DNA of 13,155 nt, from contig JAYTVW010000107.1 of the NCBI GenBank assembly GCA_043743785.1, forward strand, positions 1 through 13,155, written 5' to 3'. Source of the stretch: JAQTNA01 sp043743785. Its GTDB lineage: Bacteria > Pseudomonadota > Gammaproteobacteria > Burkholderiales > Rhodocyclaceae. The notes beneath the pieces were generated by a model. It was not told where the DNA came from and did no database searches. It saw only the letters and a list, made by a program, of their open reading frames with translations. Made by a program: the position numbers and the translations under genes. This document shows positions 5,194 through 12,564 of this stretch, in pieces (positions within the stretch are counted from its first letter, which is position 1; each line of letters starts with the position of its first letter).

Positions 5194-7209
5194 CCATAGC
5201 CAGCCTCCTTGGAGAGTTACACACCCCCTGTCGACCAGCCCGTTGAGCGCCAGGGCAGCACTGCGCCCCCGTTGGTCCGCCGCGCATGTCAGCCTGTCCC
5301 GTACTGCTTCGTTGGCAACCTCCAGGCGGATGGCTGTCTGCCCGTCCGGCACATCGTCCGGCCAGTCTCCGGAATCGGGGGCGCGCTCTAGGAGGTCCTT
5401 GATGGCCGTCATAGCCAACTTCTGATTTGGGCCACGGGGGGCGGCTACCTGGTACTGCACGCCGGCCCCGCCAGGCAGCGCAACGCAGGAGGTCACCGCC
5501 TCGCCTTCGTCATCCAGGCCCAAGAGCACCTGCTCCAGGCGGAAAGGGTGGGCCTTGCCGTCCTCCCCATCCTTGGCCTTGGTCGTCGTCCAGCTCCGGC
5601 TGTCGCCATCGCGCAGGACCTCGATTACCGCATCCATGGCGCCATGCAGGCCGGACCATCCGCGCATGCCCTTGGCGGTGTCCTTTCCATGGTGATGCAC
5701 AACCAGCACCAGGCCGCCCAGCAGGGCCTGTAGCCGGCGCGAACCGGCCAGGGCGTGGCCCATGCCCTCGCTGCTGTTCTCGTCCGCGCCTGGAGTGGCC
5801 TGCGCCAGGGTGTCCAGGATCAGCACGCCGTCCCGGTAGCCCGCGGCCTTGAGCTGGTCGGCCAGGGCGGCGACAACGGCCGGCTTCCGCAGGTCGAAGT
5901 TGCCCATCAGGGTGTGGAAGCATTCCGGAAGCACCTGGTGCTTGGTTTCCCAAGCAAGAGCCCGGCTGCGGAATCCACCCGCCCCTTCCAGCACCACATA
6001 AGCAACGGGAGCCTGTTTGACCTGGTAGCCCATGAACTCGCTACCGGTGGCGATGCAGCCGGCCAAGTGAAGGGCCAAGAACGTTTTCCCAGATCCGGAC
6101 GCGCCAGCCAGGGCGGCAACCTCGGTTTCGGGAAGCACGCCCCGCACCCGCCAGCGCACCGGGGGCATTGCCCTGAGCTCTGCCATGGACAGCAGGCGCA
6201 AACCGCTCCCGGCGCGCCCTGGTGCGTTCGCAGGGACATCCCCGGATATGTCCTCGAAGTCATCTGCCGTCGCCGTGGCGGCCTTGGCCTTGGCCTTGGC
6301 CTTGCAGCAGTGTTCCCGCCACAAGTACATGAGCGCCCGGTCGTGGTCCTGCCGGCGATGGTCTAGGGCTACCTCCATGGCGTGGGGGCTGTTGGCCAGG
6401 ATGGAGAACGCGGTATCGTCATCGAGGCCGGCGGAGTACAGGGCCACGCCGGCGCCGTGTAGCGCCCCGCTGCGGTCGGTGTCGTATTCCCCTGTCGTCA
6501 GGAACCGGGCCGAACGATCCGGCAGGCTCAGGGAGGCCAGGGGCGGCAACAGCAGTTCGTCCAGAATGTCGGGAATGCTCAGGTCAATGACTTCGGCCTT
6601 CCTGCGCTCCTTCGCGTATCGCTTGGCCAGGTCGTCCAGCGCTGCGGCATCCAGCGGGCGCAAGTCCTTGGGCGTGCCCTCCACCCAGGCCCCCGTAACC
6701 GTCAGGAACCGTGCCTCGTTGCCGCCGTAGACCTCAATGCCCACATCGTGGTTATTCCAGTCCTGCGCCACGCTGCCCAGGCCAAAGACGCGGTAGCCAT
6801 TGCCGGACGGGCTCACCTCGGTGTAGCTGTTCAACCTGGTGATGATTTCCGCCGCCCAGGGCAGGGGCTCACCGTTCACCCGGCAGTTGTCCAGGTCCGT
6901 GCCTACAACGCCGTGCGGGCCGGTCATCAGGTAGCCCAGGCCCGCCAGCTCGCCGCCCGACTTGCTGAAGGTGGCGAAAGCTTGGGTGAAGGGGAACCAC
7001 TGGTCAGGCTTCGCCGTGGACAAGCCGTATTCGGGCCGGTCGGCACGCTGCGGAATCTTGTCCCACTTGCCGCGCTTCTCGCTCCAGGCGGCCCGCCAGG
7101 GTGCCCAGCGGGAAAGCTCCCTGAGCGCGGCGGGTATCGGGGCCTCGTTGAAAGGCAGGAGGGCGGGCCTGTCTTTTTGTGCAGTATCGGGCGCCACGGG
7201 AGCGGTCAT
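5188..7209 (-). CDS. Primase-helicase fusion (AEP-type primase plus RepA-like hexameric helicase)
   Basis: This 673-aa protein is the likely replication initiator of the element. The N-terminal part resembles bifunctional primase-polymerases of the NrS-1/AEP type: PIPAALRELSRWAPWRA (24-40), GVVGTDLDN with acidic residues D105 and D107, and EVSPSGNGYRVFG (131-143). A Lys/Ala linker (303-310, encoded by four GGCCTT units at 6280-6303) leads to a RecA-like AAA_25/RepA domain. That domain has Walker A GASGSGKT (369-376), Walker B VLILDT (462-467) and HHHGKD (505-510), so ATP binding looks intact. The C-terminus (about 590-673) looks like a winged helix that could bind the adjacent iterons. The start at 7209 overlaps the upstream gene's stop (ATGA); a longer frame to 7422 is not used. 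PICI and SaPI satellites encode comparable primase and helicase functions. Confidence 0.85.
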   Translation of the reverse strand: MTAPVAPDTAQKDRPALLPFNEAPIPAALRELSRWAPWRAAWSEKRGKWDKIPQRADRPEYGLSTAKPDQWFPFTQAFATFSKSGGELAGLGYLMTGPHGVVGTDLDNCRVNGEPLPWAAEIITRLNSYTEVSPSGNGYRVFGLGSVAQDWNNHDVGIEVYGGNEARFLTVTGAWVEGTPKDLRPLDAAALDDLAKRYAKERRKAEVIDLSIPDILDELLLPPLASLSLPDRSARFLTTGEYDTDRSGALHGAGVALYSAGLDDDTAFSILANSPHAMEVALDHRRQDHDRALMYLWREHCCKAKAKAKAATATADDFEDISGDVPANAPGRAGSGLRLLSMAELRAMPPVRWRVRGVLPETEVAALAGASGSGKTFLALHLAGCIATGSEFMGYQVKQAPVAYVVLEGAGGFRSRALAWETKHQVLPECFHTLMGNFDLRKPAVVAALADQLKAAGYRDGVLILDTLAQATPGADENSSEGMGHALAGSRRLQALLGGLVLVVHHHGKDTAKGMRGWSGLHGAMDAVIEVLRDGDSRSWTTTKAKDGEDGKAHPFRLEQVLLGLDDEGEAVTSCVALPGGAGVQYQVAAPRGPNQKLAMTAIKDLLERAPDSGDWPDDVPDGQTAIRLEVANEAVRDRLTCAADQRGRSAALALNGLVDRGCVTLQGGWLWL

Positions 7210-7568
7210 TGCATACCCCCTGCCGGATGGCTCCACACCAGCGCGGCGGCTTGTGCTGCGTCTCGCTGCGTCTCCGCCGAGACCTTGCCGGAGCGAAGCG
7301 CGGCCTTTCCGCAGGGCTTGCAGGCGGCAAAGCCAATGGCCTTGGAGCCTTCTCCGATTCCTAGCAGGATCAGCGTCCAGGGCTTCCGCTTGCCGCCGAA
7401 GGGCTTGTTGCACTCGCAGCACTTCGCGCCAGGCTTCGCCGTCAGTTGTGCCAGTAGCTCTTTGGGCGATGGCAAGCGGGTAGTGTTTCCGCTATGCTTC
7501 TGGCCTTCGAATGCAGTATTTTGGGTCGCACGGTTTACACCGTCGCGGCCCTTTTTATTGTTGGCCAT
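7206..7568 (-). CDS. Small four-cysteine (zinc-binding-like) protein, 120 aa
   Basis: I do not recognise this family. The N-terminal 45 residues are basic and polar, likely disordered (MANNKKGRDGVNRATQNTAF). The core has CCECNKPFGGKRKP (second and third Cys in CxxC spacing) and about 25 residues later AACKPCGKAAL, forming two CxxC pairs suggestive of a zinc ribbon. It lies 14 bp after the AlpA-like gene, and its stop overlaps the primase-helicase start (ATGA), so it belongs to the replication operon. A DNA- or primase-binding accessory role is plausible but unproven. Confidence 0.6.
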   Translation of the reverse strand: MANNKKGRDGVNRATQNTAFEGQKHSGNTTRLPSPKELLAQLTAKPGAKCCECNKPFGGKRKPWTLILLGIGEGSKAIGFAACKPCGKAALRSGKVSAETQRDAAQAAALVWSHPAGGMQ

Positions 7569-7582
7569 GGTACCGCCCCCGG

Positions 7583-7822
7583 TCAGGCCGAAACGGTGGT
7601 GGCCAGGGCGCGGCGGACCTCGCCCACGTTCCAGGCTGAATTACGCTCGGAGAACTTGCGGGGGGCAGGCAGGGTGCCGGCCTTGATTCGCCGATAGACG
7701 GTTGCCGCGCTACAGGCAAACAAGGCCGCCACAACGGGCAGCTTCACATGGGCAGAATCAGGCGCGGAATCGAAATTACGAAACGCGCTGAGGGTTTCGG
7801 CGGAGTTGGTACGGTGTGCCAT
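7583..7822 (-). CDS. AlpA-like helix-turn-helix regulator/excisionase
   Basis: The 79-aa protein from ATG 7822 contains a MerR/AlpA-type winged HTH: HVKLPVVAALFACSAATVYR (about 29-48), then RIKAGTLPAPRKFSERNSAW (49-68) and VGEVRRAL. The segment pattern (TVYRRIKAGTLPAPRK...W) is the recognisable signature of AlpA and Xis-like proteins, which control integrase expression and excision of P4-type elements and PICIs. I chose the ATG at 7822 because AAGG lies 6-9 nt upstream; an upstream ATG at 7954 would overlap the preceding gene. It heads a tight operon with the four-cysteine protein and the primase-helicase. An AT-rich inverted repeat and a 15-bp palindrome upstream are candidate operators. Confidence 0.75.
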   Translation of the reverse strand: MAHRTNSAETLSAFRNFDSAPDSAHVKLPVVAALFACSAATVYRRIKAGTLPAPRKFSERNSAWNVGEVRRALATTVSA

Positions 7823-7842
7823 GTTGTGCGCCTTATTGAGTG

Positions 7843-7897
7843 AAGATGGCGCATCTTGGCGAGACGGATGTGATAAATCGTCCGTGGAATTTATTAC
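7843..7897 (-). promoter_or_regulatory. Candidate operators upstream of the AlpA-like gene
   Basis: Two dyads lie in the 79-bp gap between the 125-aa gene and the AlpA-like gene. One is AAGATG-GCG-CATCTT at 7843-7857, a perfect 6-bp-arm palindrome. The other is GTGATAAAT - 10 nt - ATTTATTAC at 7870-7897 (8 of 9 arm positions pair). This gap must hold the promoter of the AlpA/primase operon. I saw no convincing -35/-10 pair, so regulation by a dimeric repressor or activator is inferred. Confidence 0.45.
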
Positions 7898-7901
7898 GTG
7901 T

Positions 7902-8279
7902 TCACTTCCTGCTTTTTCGGATGTATCGGACGGCCCGCTCAGTTTGCCCTGCATCGCCGGGCACCGTAGCCAAGAGCAGAGGGGCGGCTTCGGCTATCTT
8001 TTTGGGATCCCAATTCGGGAGTGAGGCAACCAACGCCGTAAACTCCGGGTTCTTGTCTATACGCCCTTTCAGGCCCAGGGCGGACCGGGCAATTTCTGCG
8101 CGCCTGTTGGCGCTGGTTTCAGTTGGCAGCACGTCCTCCACAACTCGGAAAGCTACCTCTTTCACCCATTCCAGCGCGATTGTGTCGGGTGTCGTCCCCG
8201 CATTGATGTGTCTCCACAGTTCTGCGGCGGCGGTAGCGTTTCCGGCCATCGCCTGGGCCAGCAATTCGGTATCTGTCAT
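7902..8279 (-). CDS. Hypothetical protein coupled to the integrase, 125 aa
   Basis: The ATG at 8279 overlaps the integrase stop (ATGA), so it is translated as the second gene of the integrase operon. The protein starts MTDTELLAQAMAGNATAAAE and looks fully helical and soluble. It includes LEWVKEVAFRVVEDVL and ANRRAEIARSALGLKGRI, with a basic end YIRKSRK. I do not recognise a domain. The position between integrase and AlpA-like regulator resembles that of regulators such as Stl or accessory recombination proteins in satellites, but no HTH is evident. The longer reading with a start at 8348 is rejected because it overlaps the integrase by 72 bp. Confidence 0.6.
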   Translation of the reverse strand: MTDTELLAQAMAGNATAAAELWRHINAGTTPDTIALEWVKEVAFRVVEDVLPTETSANRRAEIARSALGLKGRIDKNPEFTALVASLPNWDPKKIAEAAPLLLATVPGDAGQTERAVRYIRKSRK

Positions 8280-9526
8280 TGGGTCATACCGCGCCGGATC
8301 GGCACCACATTCGCAGACATTGGGGCCCACTCCCGGCCAGCCTCGCAAGCCCGGATGAAGTCAGCCCAAATATCCAGCGCAGCCCGGCGCTCGGTCATGT
8401 AGTCGTGCTGGTCATACACGGCCAGCAGCCCCCCTAAGGTGTGATTCAAGCAGCGCTCCGCCACCACAACGTTGACGCCCATCCCGGCCAGATGGCTACG
8501 GGCTGTTGAGCGCAGATCGTGGGGGGTGAAGCGCCGCACCTTGTCACCCATGCGGACGCAAAACTTGGACAGAATGGCGTTGAGCGCCCGCTGCTCGAAA
8601 TGACTTTCTCCGCGCCTGCTCTGCCTAGCCGGGAGCACATACGCGGAGCCGCAGGCCAGGATCTGCAATTCCTTGAACCAGCCAACGACTGGCGAAGACA
8701 GAGGCACGGTGAAGCCCCGTCCTGTCTTGCTGTTCTCGTCGGGGATAAACCACTCTGCACGATCGAAGTCCACATGCTCCCATTGCGCCCGCGCCAGTTC
8801 GCCCAGGCGGACGCAGGTGGCAAGCAGGACTTTCACCGTGAGGGCGTTCTCCGCCCCTGTAGAAGGTAGCTCGGGCAAGATCGCCCGCAGTTCCTGTTCT
8901 GTCAGTTTCAGGCGTTGCCGGGTGGGCTCAGGCTTGCCGCAGATGGCTGCAATTGTGATGCCAGCGCACGGGTTCGACGTGACAACGTGGCGGGCTATGC
9001 CGTGCTTGAAGATTTCCGACATGGCGGTAAAGACCAGTTCTGCCACGTTCACAGACTTCTTGCCCACCGCCTCCATCAGCGCCACCACGTCGGCGGTTGT
9101 CACCTCGCGGGCCGCGAGGTTGCCCAATTTCGGAAGGATCACGCCGACGATGTGCTGGCGGCGTTGCTTGATCGTGCTAGCGGCCAGCCGGGGAAATGCC
9201 TTCTCCATGTAATCGGTTGCCAGTTCGCGCAAGGTCTTCGCGGCGGCCCGCTCAATGCTGGCCTTCTGCTTCTCCCTCGCCACGTCCTCGCCCTGCAGCA
9301 CCTTGGCTCTGGCCTCGGTCGCAAGGTGGCGGGCCTTCGCCAGCGATATGTCGGGATAGCGGCCAAGGGTCATTTCACGAGACTTGCCGCCGAAGCGGTA
9401 ACGCAGCACCCATGCGCAGGTTTGCTTGGCGCTCAAGGTAAAAGTCAGGCCGTCTCCGTCAGCCTTGGCGACAGCCTGACCTGCCTTGATCCAGTTCCGA
9501 ATTTGTACGTCCGTCAGTGTGCCCAT
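8276..9526 (-). CDS. P4-type tyrosine-recombinase integrase
   Basis: This 416-aa enzyme should integrate and excise the element by site-specific recombination. An N-terminal DUF4102-type arm-binding domain is visible (about 1-90: ADGDGLTFTLS, GKSREMTLGRYPDISLAKAR). A core-binding domain (about 95-190) and the catalytic domain follow. Catalytic residues are in place: R240 in CVRLGEL, K267 in SKTGR, H336 and R339 in PHDLR, H362 in LNH and Y371 in AVYDQHDY. Its length is normal for the family. It reads away from the host fba side into the element, the usual P4-type position next to an attachment site. Upstream are a candidate promoter (9593-9621) and TGTAGCTACA palindromes in the presumed 5' leader. 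Confidence 0.93.
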   Translation of the reverse strand: MGTLTDVQIRNWIKAGQAVAKADGDGLTFTLSAKQTCAWVLRYRFGGKSREMTLGRYPDISLAKARHLATEARAKVLQGEDVAREKQKASIERAAAKTLRELATDYMEKAFPRLAASTIKQRRQHIVGVILPKLGNLAAREVTTADVVALMEAVGKKSVNVAELVFTAMSEIFKHGIARHVVTSNPCAGITIAAICGKPEPTRQRLKLTEQELRAILPELPSTGAENALTVKVLLATCVRLGELARAQWEHVDFDRAEWFIPDENSKTGRGFTVPLSSPVVGWFKELQILACGSAYVLPARQSRRGESHFEQRALNAILSKFCVRMGDKVRRFTPHDLRSTARSHLAGMGVNVVVAERCLNHTLGGLLAVYDQHDYMTERRAALDIWADFIRACEAGREWAPMSANVVPIRRGMTQ

Positions 9527-9592
9527 GGATTCCCCCGTGTGTAGCTAGAGCATGTAGCTACACGCCTAGCTACACACAACACATGAGCAGAC

Positions 9593-9621
9593 ATGATACG
9601 ACGTAATCTCAATTGACACAA
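9593..9621 (-). promoter_or_regulatory. Candidate sigma70 promoter of the integrase operon
   Basis: On the minus strand, TATCAT (9593-9598) is a good -10 and TTGTGT (9616-9621) is a weak -35, separated by exactly 17 bp. Transcription would start near 9586, so the clustered TGTAGCTACA copies would lie in the leader and could block elongation when bound. Confidence 0.4.
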
Positions 9622-9697
9622 AAAACCCCGCATTTGCGGGGCGTTACGATTCAACTTGCGCGGGTGTGTAGCTACATGAAACGCCAATTAAGATTAC
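9603..9697. repeat. 13-bp inverted repeat around the terminator (9603-9615 / 9685-9697)
   Basis: GTAATCTCAATTG and CAATTAAGATTAC pair at 12 of 13 positions, separated by 69 bp that include the terminator and one TGTAGCTACA palindrome. Symmetric spaced arms next to an integrase gene are compatible with recombinase or Xis binding in an attachment region. Confidence 0.5.
9620..9641 (-). terminator. Intrinsic terminator shielding the integrase promoter
   Basis: A CCCCGCA / TGCGGGG hairpin is followed on the minus strand by six Ts. It would stop leftward transcription entering from the fba side. Its T-tract overlaps the candidate -35 of the integrase promoter. Confidence 0.7.
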
Positions 9698-9931
9698 AGC
9701 TCGCAAGCTTCATATGAACTTTTTAACCTTATAGAACATTTACTTGCACTACTTTCATAAGCAGCAATCAACCACCGGGCCAGACACTATAGGCCCGCTG
9801 CAGCGCATTGTGCCAGTCAGCCGCCGAAATGAGAAACCCGGTGCTACCCACGGATGCCTTGGCCCGCTGTAGCCGGCCCCACGCCACCAGGCTGAAGCTC
9901 AGTAGCGATCCGGAAACGGGAGCTGCCCCCG
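9698..9931. other. Presumed host/element junction region without a confident gene
   Basis: The stretch begins AT-rich (to about 9770) and becomes GC-rich like the host, so the right attachment site probably lies here or just left of it. I found no tRNA or tmRNA. A minus-strand frame ending TGA at 9768 encodes FSLVAWGRLQRAK, then TGFLISAADWHNALQRAY. It has no ATG and could be the remnant of a host gene or chance. Together with 9527-9697 this makes up the 461-bp gap between integrase and fba. Confidence 0.35.
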
Positions 9932-9967
9932 AAAAAAAAAGCCGCCCGGCTCTCGCCGGGCGGCTTT
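9932..9967 (-). terminator. Rho-independent terminator of fba (end of pgk-pyk-fba)
   Basis: GCCGCCCGGC and GCCGGGCGGC form a perfect 10-bp stem with a 4-nt loop. On the minus strand nine Ts follow. It lies 21 bp past the fba stop codon. Confidence 0.92.
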
Positions 9968-9987
9968 CAGGGCAAGGAAAGTGAAAA

Positions 9988-11052
9988 TTACTTCACGATC
10001 TGGTTCAGATCACCCTTCTTGTAGCGCTCGGCCATCTTTTCCAGGGCGATGACCTTGATCTTGTCGGCTTGGCCTTCGCAGCCGAAAGAGGCGTAGCGGG
10101 CCAGGCAAACCTTCTTGGCGGCTTCCCGGGCGGGCTTCAGGTAGTCACGCGGATCGAACTTGGTGGGATTTTCAAAGAAATAGCGGCGAATGGCGCCGGT
10201 CATGGCCAGGCGGATATCGGTGTCGATATTGATCTTGCGGACGCCGTGCTGGATGCCGATAACCACTTCTTCCACCGGCACGCCGTAGGTTTCCTTCATG
10301 TCGCCGCCGAATTCGCGGATTTCCGCCAGCAGTTCCTGGGGAACCGCGCTGGAGCCGTGCATGACCAGGTGGGTATTAGGGATGCGGGCGTGGATTTCCT
10401 TGATGCGCTCGATGGCCAGGATGTCGCCGGTGGGCTTCTTGGTGAACTTGTAGGCGCCGTGGGAGGTGCCGATGGCGATGGCCAGGGCATCGCACTGGGT
10501 CTGCTTGACAAAGTCCGCCGCCTGTTCCGGGTCGGTCAGGAGCTGTTCCCGGGTCATGACGCCGTCAGCGCCGTGGCCGTCTTCCTTGTCGCCCTTCATG
10601 GTTTCCAGGGAACCCAGCACGCCCAGTTCCGCTTCCACGGTAACGCCGATGTAGTGGGCGAATTCCACGACCTTCTTCGACACCATGACGTTGTAGTCAT
10701 AGCTGGAGGTGGTCTTGCCGTCTTCTTCCAGGGAACCGTCCATCATCACGGAGGTGAAGCCGGACTTGATGGCAGCCATGCAGATGGCCGGGGTCTGGCC
10801 GTGATCCTGGTGCATGACCACCGGCAGGTGCGGGTAGGCTTCCAGAGCAGCCAGGATCTGGTGGCGCAGGAAGGGCTCGCCGGCGTATTTGCGGGCACCG
10901 GCGGAGGCTTGCATGATCACCGGGGCGTTGAGCTGGTTGGCCGCTTCCATGATGGCCCACACCTGCTCCATGTTATTGACGTTGAAGGCGGGCAGGCCGT
11001 AGGCATTCTCGGCAGCGTGGTCCAGCAGTTGGCGCATGGATACGATAGGCAT
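9988..11052 (-). CDS. fba: Fructose-bisphosphate aldolase, class II
   Basis: The zinc-dependent enzyme interconverts fructose 1,6-bisphosphate with dihydroxyacetone phosphate and glyceraldehyde 3-phosphate in glycolysis, gluconeogenesis or the Calvin cycle. The 354-aa product has the class II signatures: VVMHQDHG with D83 and zinc ligand H84, VEAELG (140-144), GTSHGAY with H198 and LVMHGSS with H232. NINIDTD-like KINIDTDIR is near the C-terminal third, for phosphate binding. The sequence is of the CbbA/FbaA subtype common in betaproteobacteria. The start has AAGGAGA 6 nt upstream. It lies 61 bp after pyk, with no terminator between, and ends at a strong terminator, so pgk, pyk and fba are probably cotranscribed at least in part. 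Confidence 0.96.
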   Translation of the reverse strand: MPIVSMRQLLDHAAENAYGLPAFNVNNMEQVWAIMEAANQLNAPVIMQASAGARKYAGEPFLRHQILAALEAYPHLPVVMHQDHGQTPAICMAAIKSGFTSVMMDGSLEEDGKTTSSYDYNVMVSKKVVEFAHYIGVTVEAELGVLGSLETMKGDKEDGHGADGVMTREQLLTDPEQAADFVKQTQCDALAIAIGTSHGAYKFTKKPTGDILAIERIKEIHARIPNTHLVMHGSSAVPQELLAEIREFGGDMKETYGVPVEEVVIGIQHGVRKINIDTDIRLAMTGAIRRYFFENPTKFDPRDYLKPAREAAKKVCLARYASFGCEGQADKIKVIALEKMAERYKKGDLNQIVK

Positions 11053-11113
11053 TCTTATCTCCTTGTCTCAAACAACAAAAAAACTACGGCCGGTATGCGC
11101 GCGGAACACCGTG

Positions 11114-12562
11114 TCAAAGCAGGGCCGCCACGCGCGCCGGGTGGTCGCCCACCCGGACAATTTTCAAGGTATTGGTGCCGCCGGAGGAGCCGATAGGCTC
11201 GCCGATGGTGAGGACGATCAGATCCCCGGGTTCCACCGCCCCCGCATTGATGAGCAGTTGCTCCGCTTCCAGCAGGATCTCGTCCCGGTCACGGCCGTGC
11301 TGCTCCATCATGATGGGATAGACGCCGCGGTAGAGGCTGGTCTTGTAGCGGGTGGTGATTTCCGGCGTCAGGGCGTAGATGGGTACGCCGCAGTTCAGGC
11401 GACTCATCCACAGGGCCGTGGAACCGGACTGGGTAAGGGAGGCGATGGCCTTCACCTTGAGGTGATCGGCGGTAAACAGGGCCGCCATGGCAATGGACTG
11501 GTCGATGCGGGAAAACACGCGGTCGAGAAAGGCCCGATCCAGGGCCACGTCCGCCGACTTTTCCGCTTCCACGCAGACCCGGGCCATGGATTCCACGGTT
11601 TCGACCGGGTACTGGCCGGAGGCGGTTTCCGCCGAGAGCATGACGGCATCGGTACCGTCCAGCACGGCGTTAGCCACGTCCGACACCTCGGCCCGGGTCG
11701 GCACGGGGCAGGAAATCATGGATTCCATCATCTGGGTGGCGGTGATGGTCAAGCGGTTCTTCTCCCGGGCCAGGCGGATCATGCGCTTCTGCAGGGCCGG
11801 CACGGAGGCATCCCCCACTTCCACCGCCAGGTCACCCCGGGCCACCATGATGCCGTCGCAGGCATCAATGATCTCTTCCAGGGCGGGAATCGCCTCGGCC
11901 CGCTCGATCTTGGCGATGAGCATGGCGTTCGAGCCGGCGGCCCGCACCAGATCCCGGGCCAGGCACATGTCGGCGCCGGACTTGGGGAAGGAGACCGCCA
12001 CGAAATCCACATTCAGGTCGGCGGCCACCAGGATGTCTTCCATGTCCTTGGGGGTCAGGGCCGGAGCGGTGAGACCGCCCCCCTGGCGGTTGATGCCCTT
12101 GTTGTTGGACAGCACGCCGCCGTGGCGCACCCGGCAATGCACTTCCCGCTCGATGACCTGTTCCACCACCATGACGATGCGGCCGTCGTCCAGCAGCAGC
12201 ACATTGCCCGGATGCACCTCGTCCACCAGTTCCGGATAGTCCAGGCCGACGCGGGTGCTGTTGCCCAGGGTGCAGTTGGCATCCAGGATGAAGGCGGCGC
12301 CGGGCTTCAGGTCGATCTTCGATCCAGCGAACTTGCCGATGCGGATCTTGGGGCCCTGCAGGTCCGCCAGGATGCCCACGGTGCAGCCCAGGTTGTGCAT
12401 GACCGTGCGCAGGGTCTCGACCCGCTTGCGATGATCATCCGCCGTGCCATGGGAGAAGTTCAGCCGTACCACGTTTACCCCGGCTTCCACCAGGCGGGTC
12501 AGGGTGGCAAGGTCCGACGATGCCGGTCCCAAAGTTGCAACGATCTTGGTTGATCTAGTCAT
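11114..12562 (-). CDS. pyk: Pyruvate kinase
   Basis: This enzyme converts phosphoenolpyruvate and ADP to pyruvate and ATP, the last step of glycolysis. The 482-aa product is a full-length bacterial pyruvate kinase. It shows VVRLNFSHG (R33, N35, S37), ADLQGPKIR (66-74), SFPKSGADM, LIAKIERAEA (catalytic K218 and E220), ARGDLAVEVG (D244) and TATQMMESM. The B domain lies between about residues 75 and 165. The ATG at 12562 begins the family-typical RSTKIVATLGP, but no Shine-Dalgarno sequence precedes it: heptanucleotide repeats reach to within about 6 nt of the start. Neighbours are pgk upstream and fba downstream in the same direction. Confidence 0.96.
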   Translation of the reverse strand: MTRSTKIVATLGPASSDLATLTRLVEAGVNVVRLNFSHGTADDHRKRVETLRTVMHNLGCTVGILADLQGPKIRIGKFAGSKIDLKPGAAFILDANCTLGNSTRVGLDYPELVDEVHPGNVLLLDDGRIVMVVEQVIEREVHCRVRHGGVLSNNKGINRQGGGLTAPALTPKDMEDILVAADLNVDFVAVSFPKSGADMCLARDLVRAAGSNAMLIAKIERAEAIPALEEIIDACDGIMVARGDLAVEVGDASVPALQKRMIRLAREKNRLTITATQMMESMISCPVPTRAEVSDVANAVLDGTDAVMLSAETASGQYPVETVESMARVCVEAEKSADVALDRAFLDRVFSRIDQSIAMAALFTADHLKVKAIASLTQSGSTALWMSRLNCGVPIYALTPEITTRYKTSLYRGVYPIMMEQHGRDRDEILLEAEQLLINAGAVEPGDLIVLTIGEPIGSSGGTNTLKIVRVGDHPARVAALL

Positions 12563-12564
12563 AG

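Larger units (their letters stand above)
9540..9676. promoter_or_regulatory. TGTAGCTACA palindromes before the integrase gene
   Basis: Perfect TGTAGCTACA palindromes occur at 9553-9562 and 9667-9676. Partial copies sit at 9540-9547 (TGTAGCTA) and 9567-9574 (TAGCTACA). Three are clustered 12-13 bp apart just upstream of the integrase start, and the fourth lies beyond a terminator. They may be operators for AlpA or another regulator, or arm-type integrase sites. Confidence 0.6.

Noticed and set aside
9527..9931. tRNA or tmRNA gene as integration target
   Set aside because: No T-arm motif or cloverleaf was found on either strand near the integrase; the target is apparently intergenic or outside the window.
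9829..9980. Plus-strand ORF starting MRNPVLPTDALARC
   Set aside because: About 50 codons that read through the fba terminator hairpin, with no ribosome site or recognisable similarity.
10069..12553. Long plus-strand ORFs opposite fba and pyk (375 and 505 aa)
   Set aside because: They are antisense shadows of strongly conserved enzymes, rich in His/Gly/Asp as expected from reverse reading of high-GC codons.
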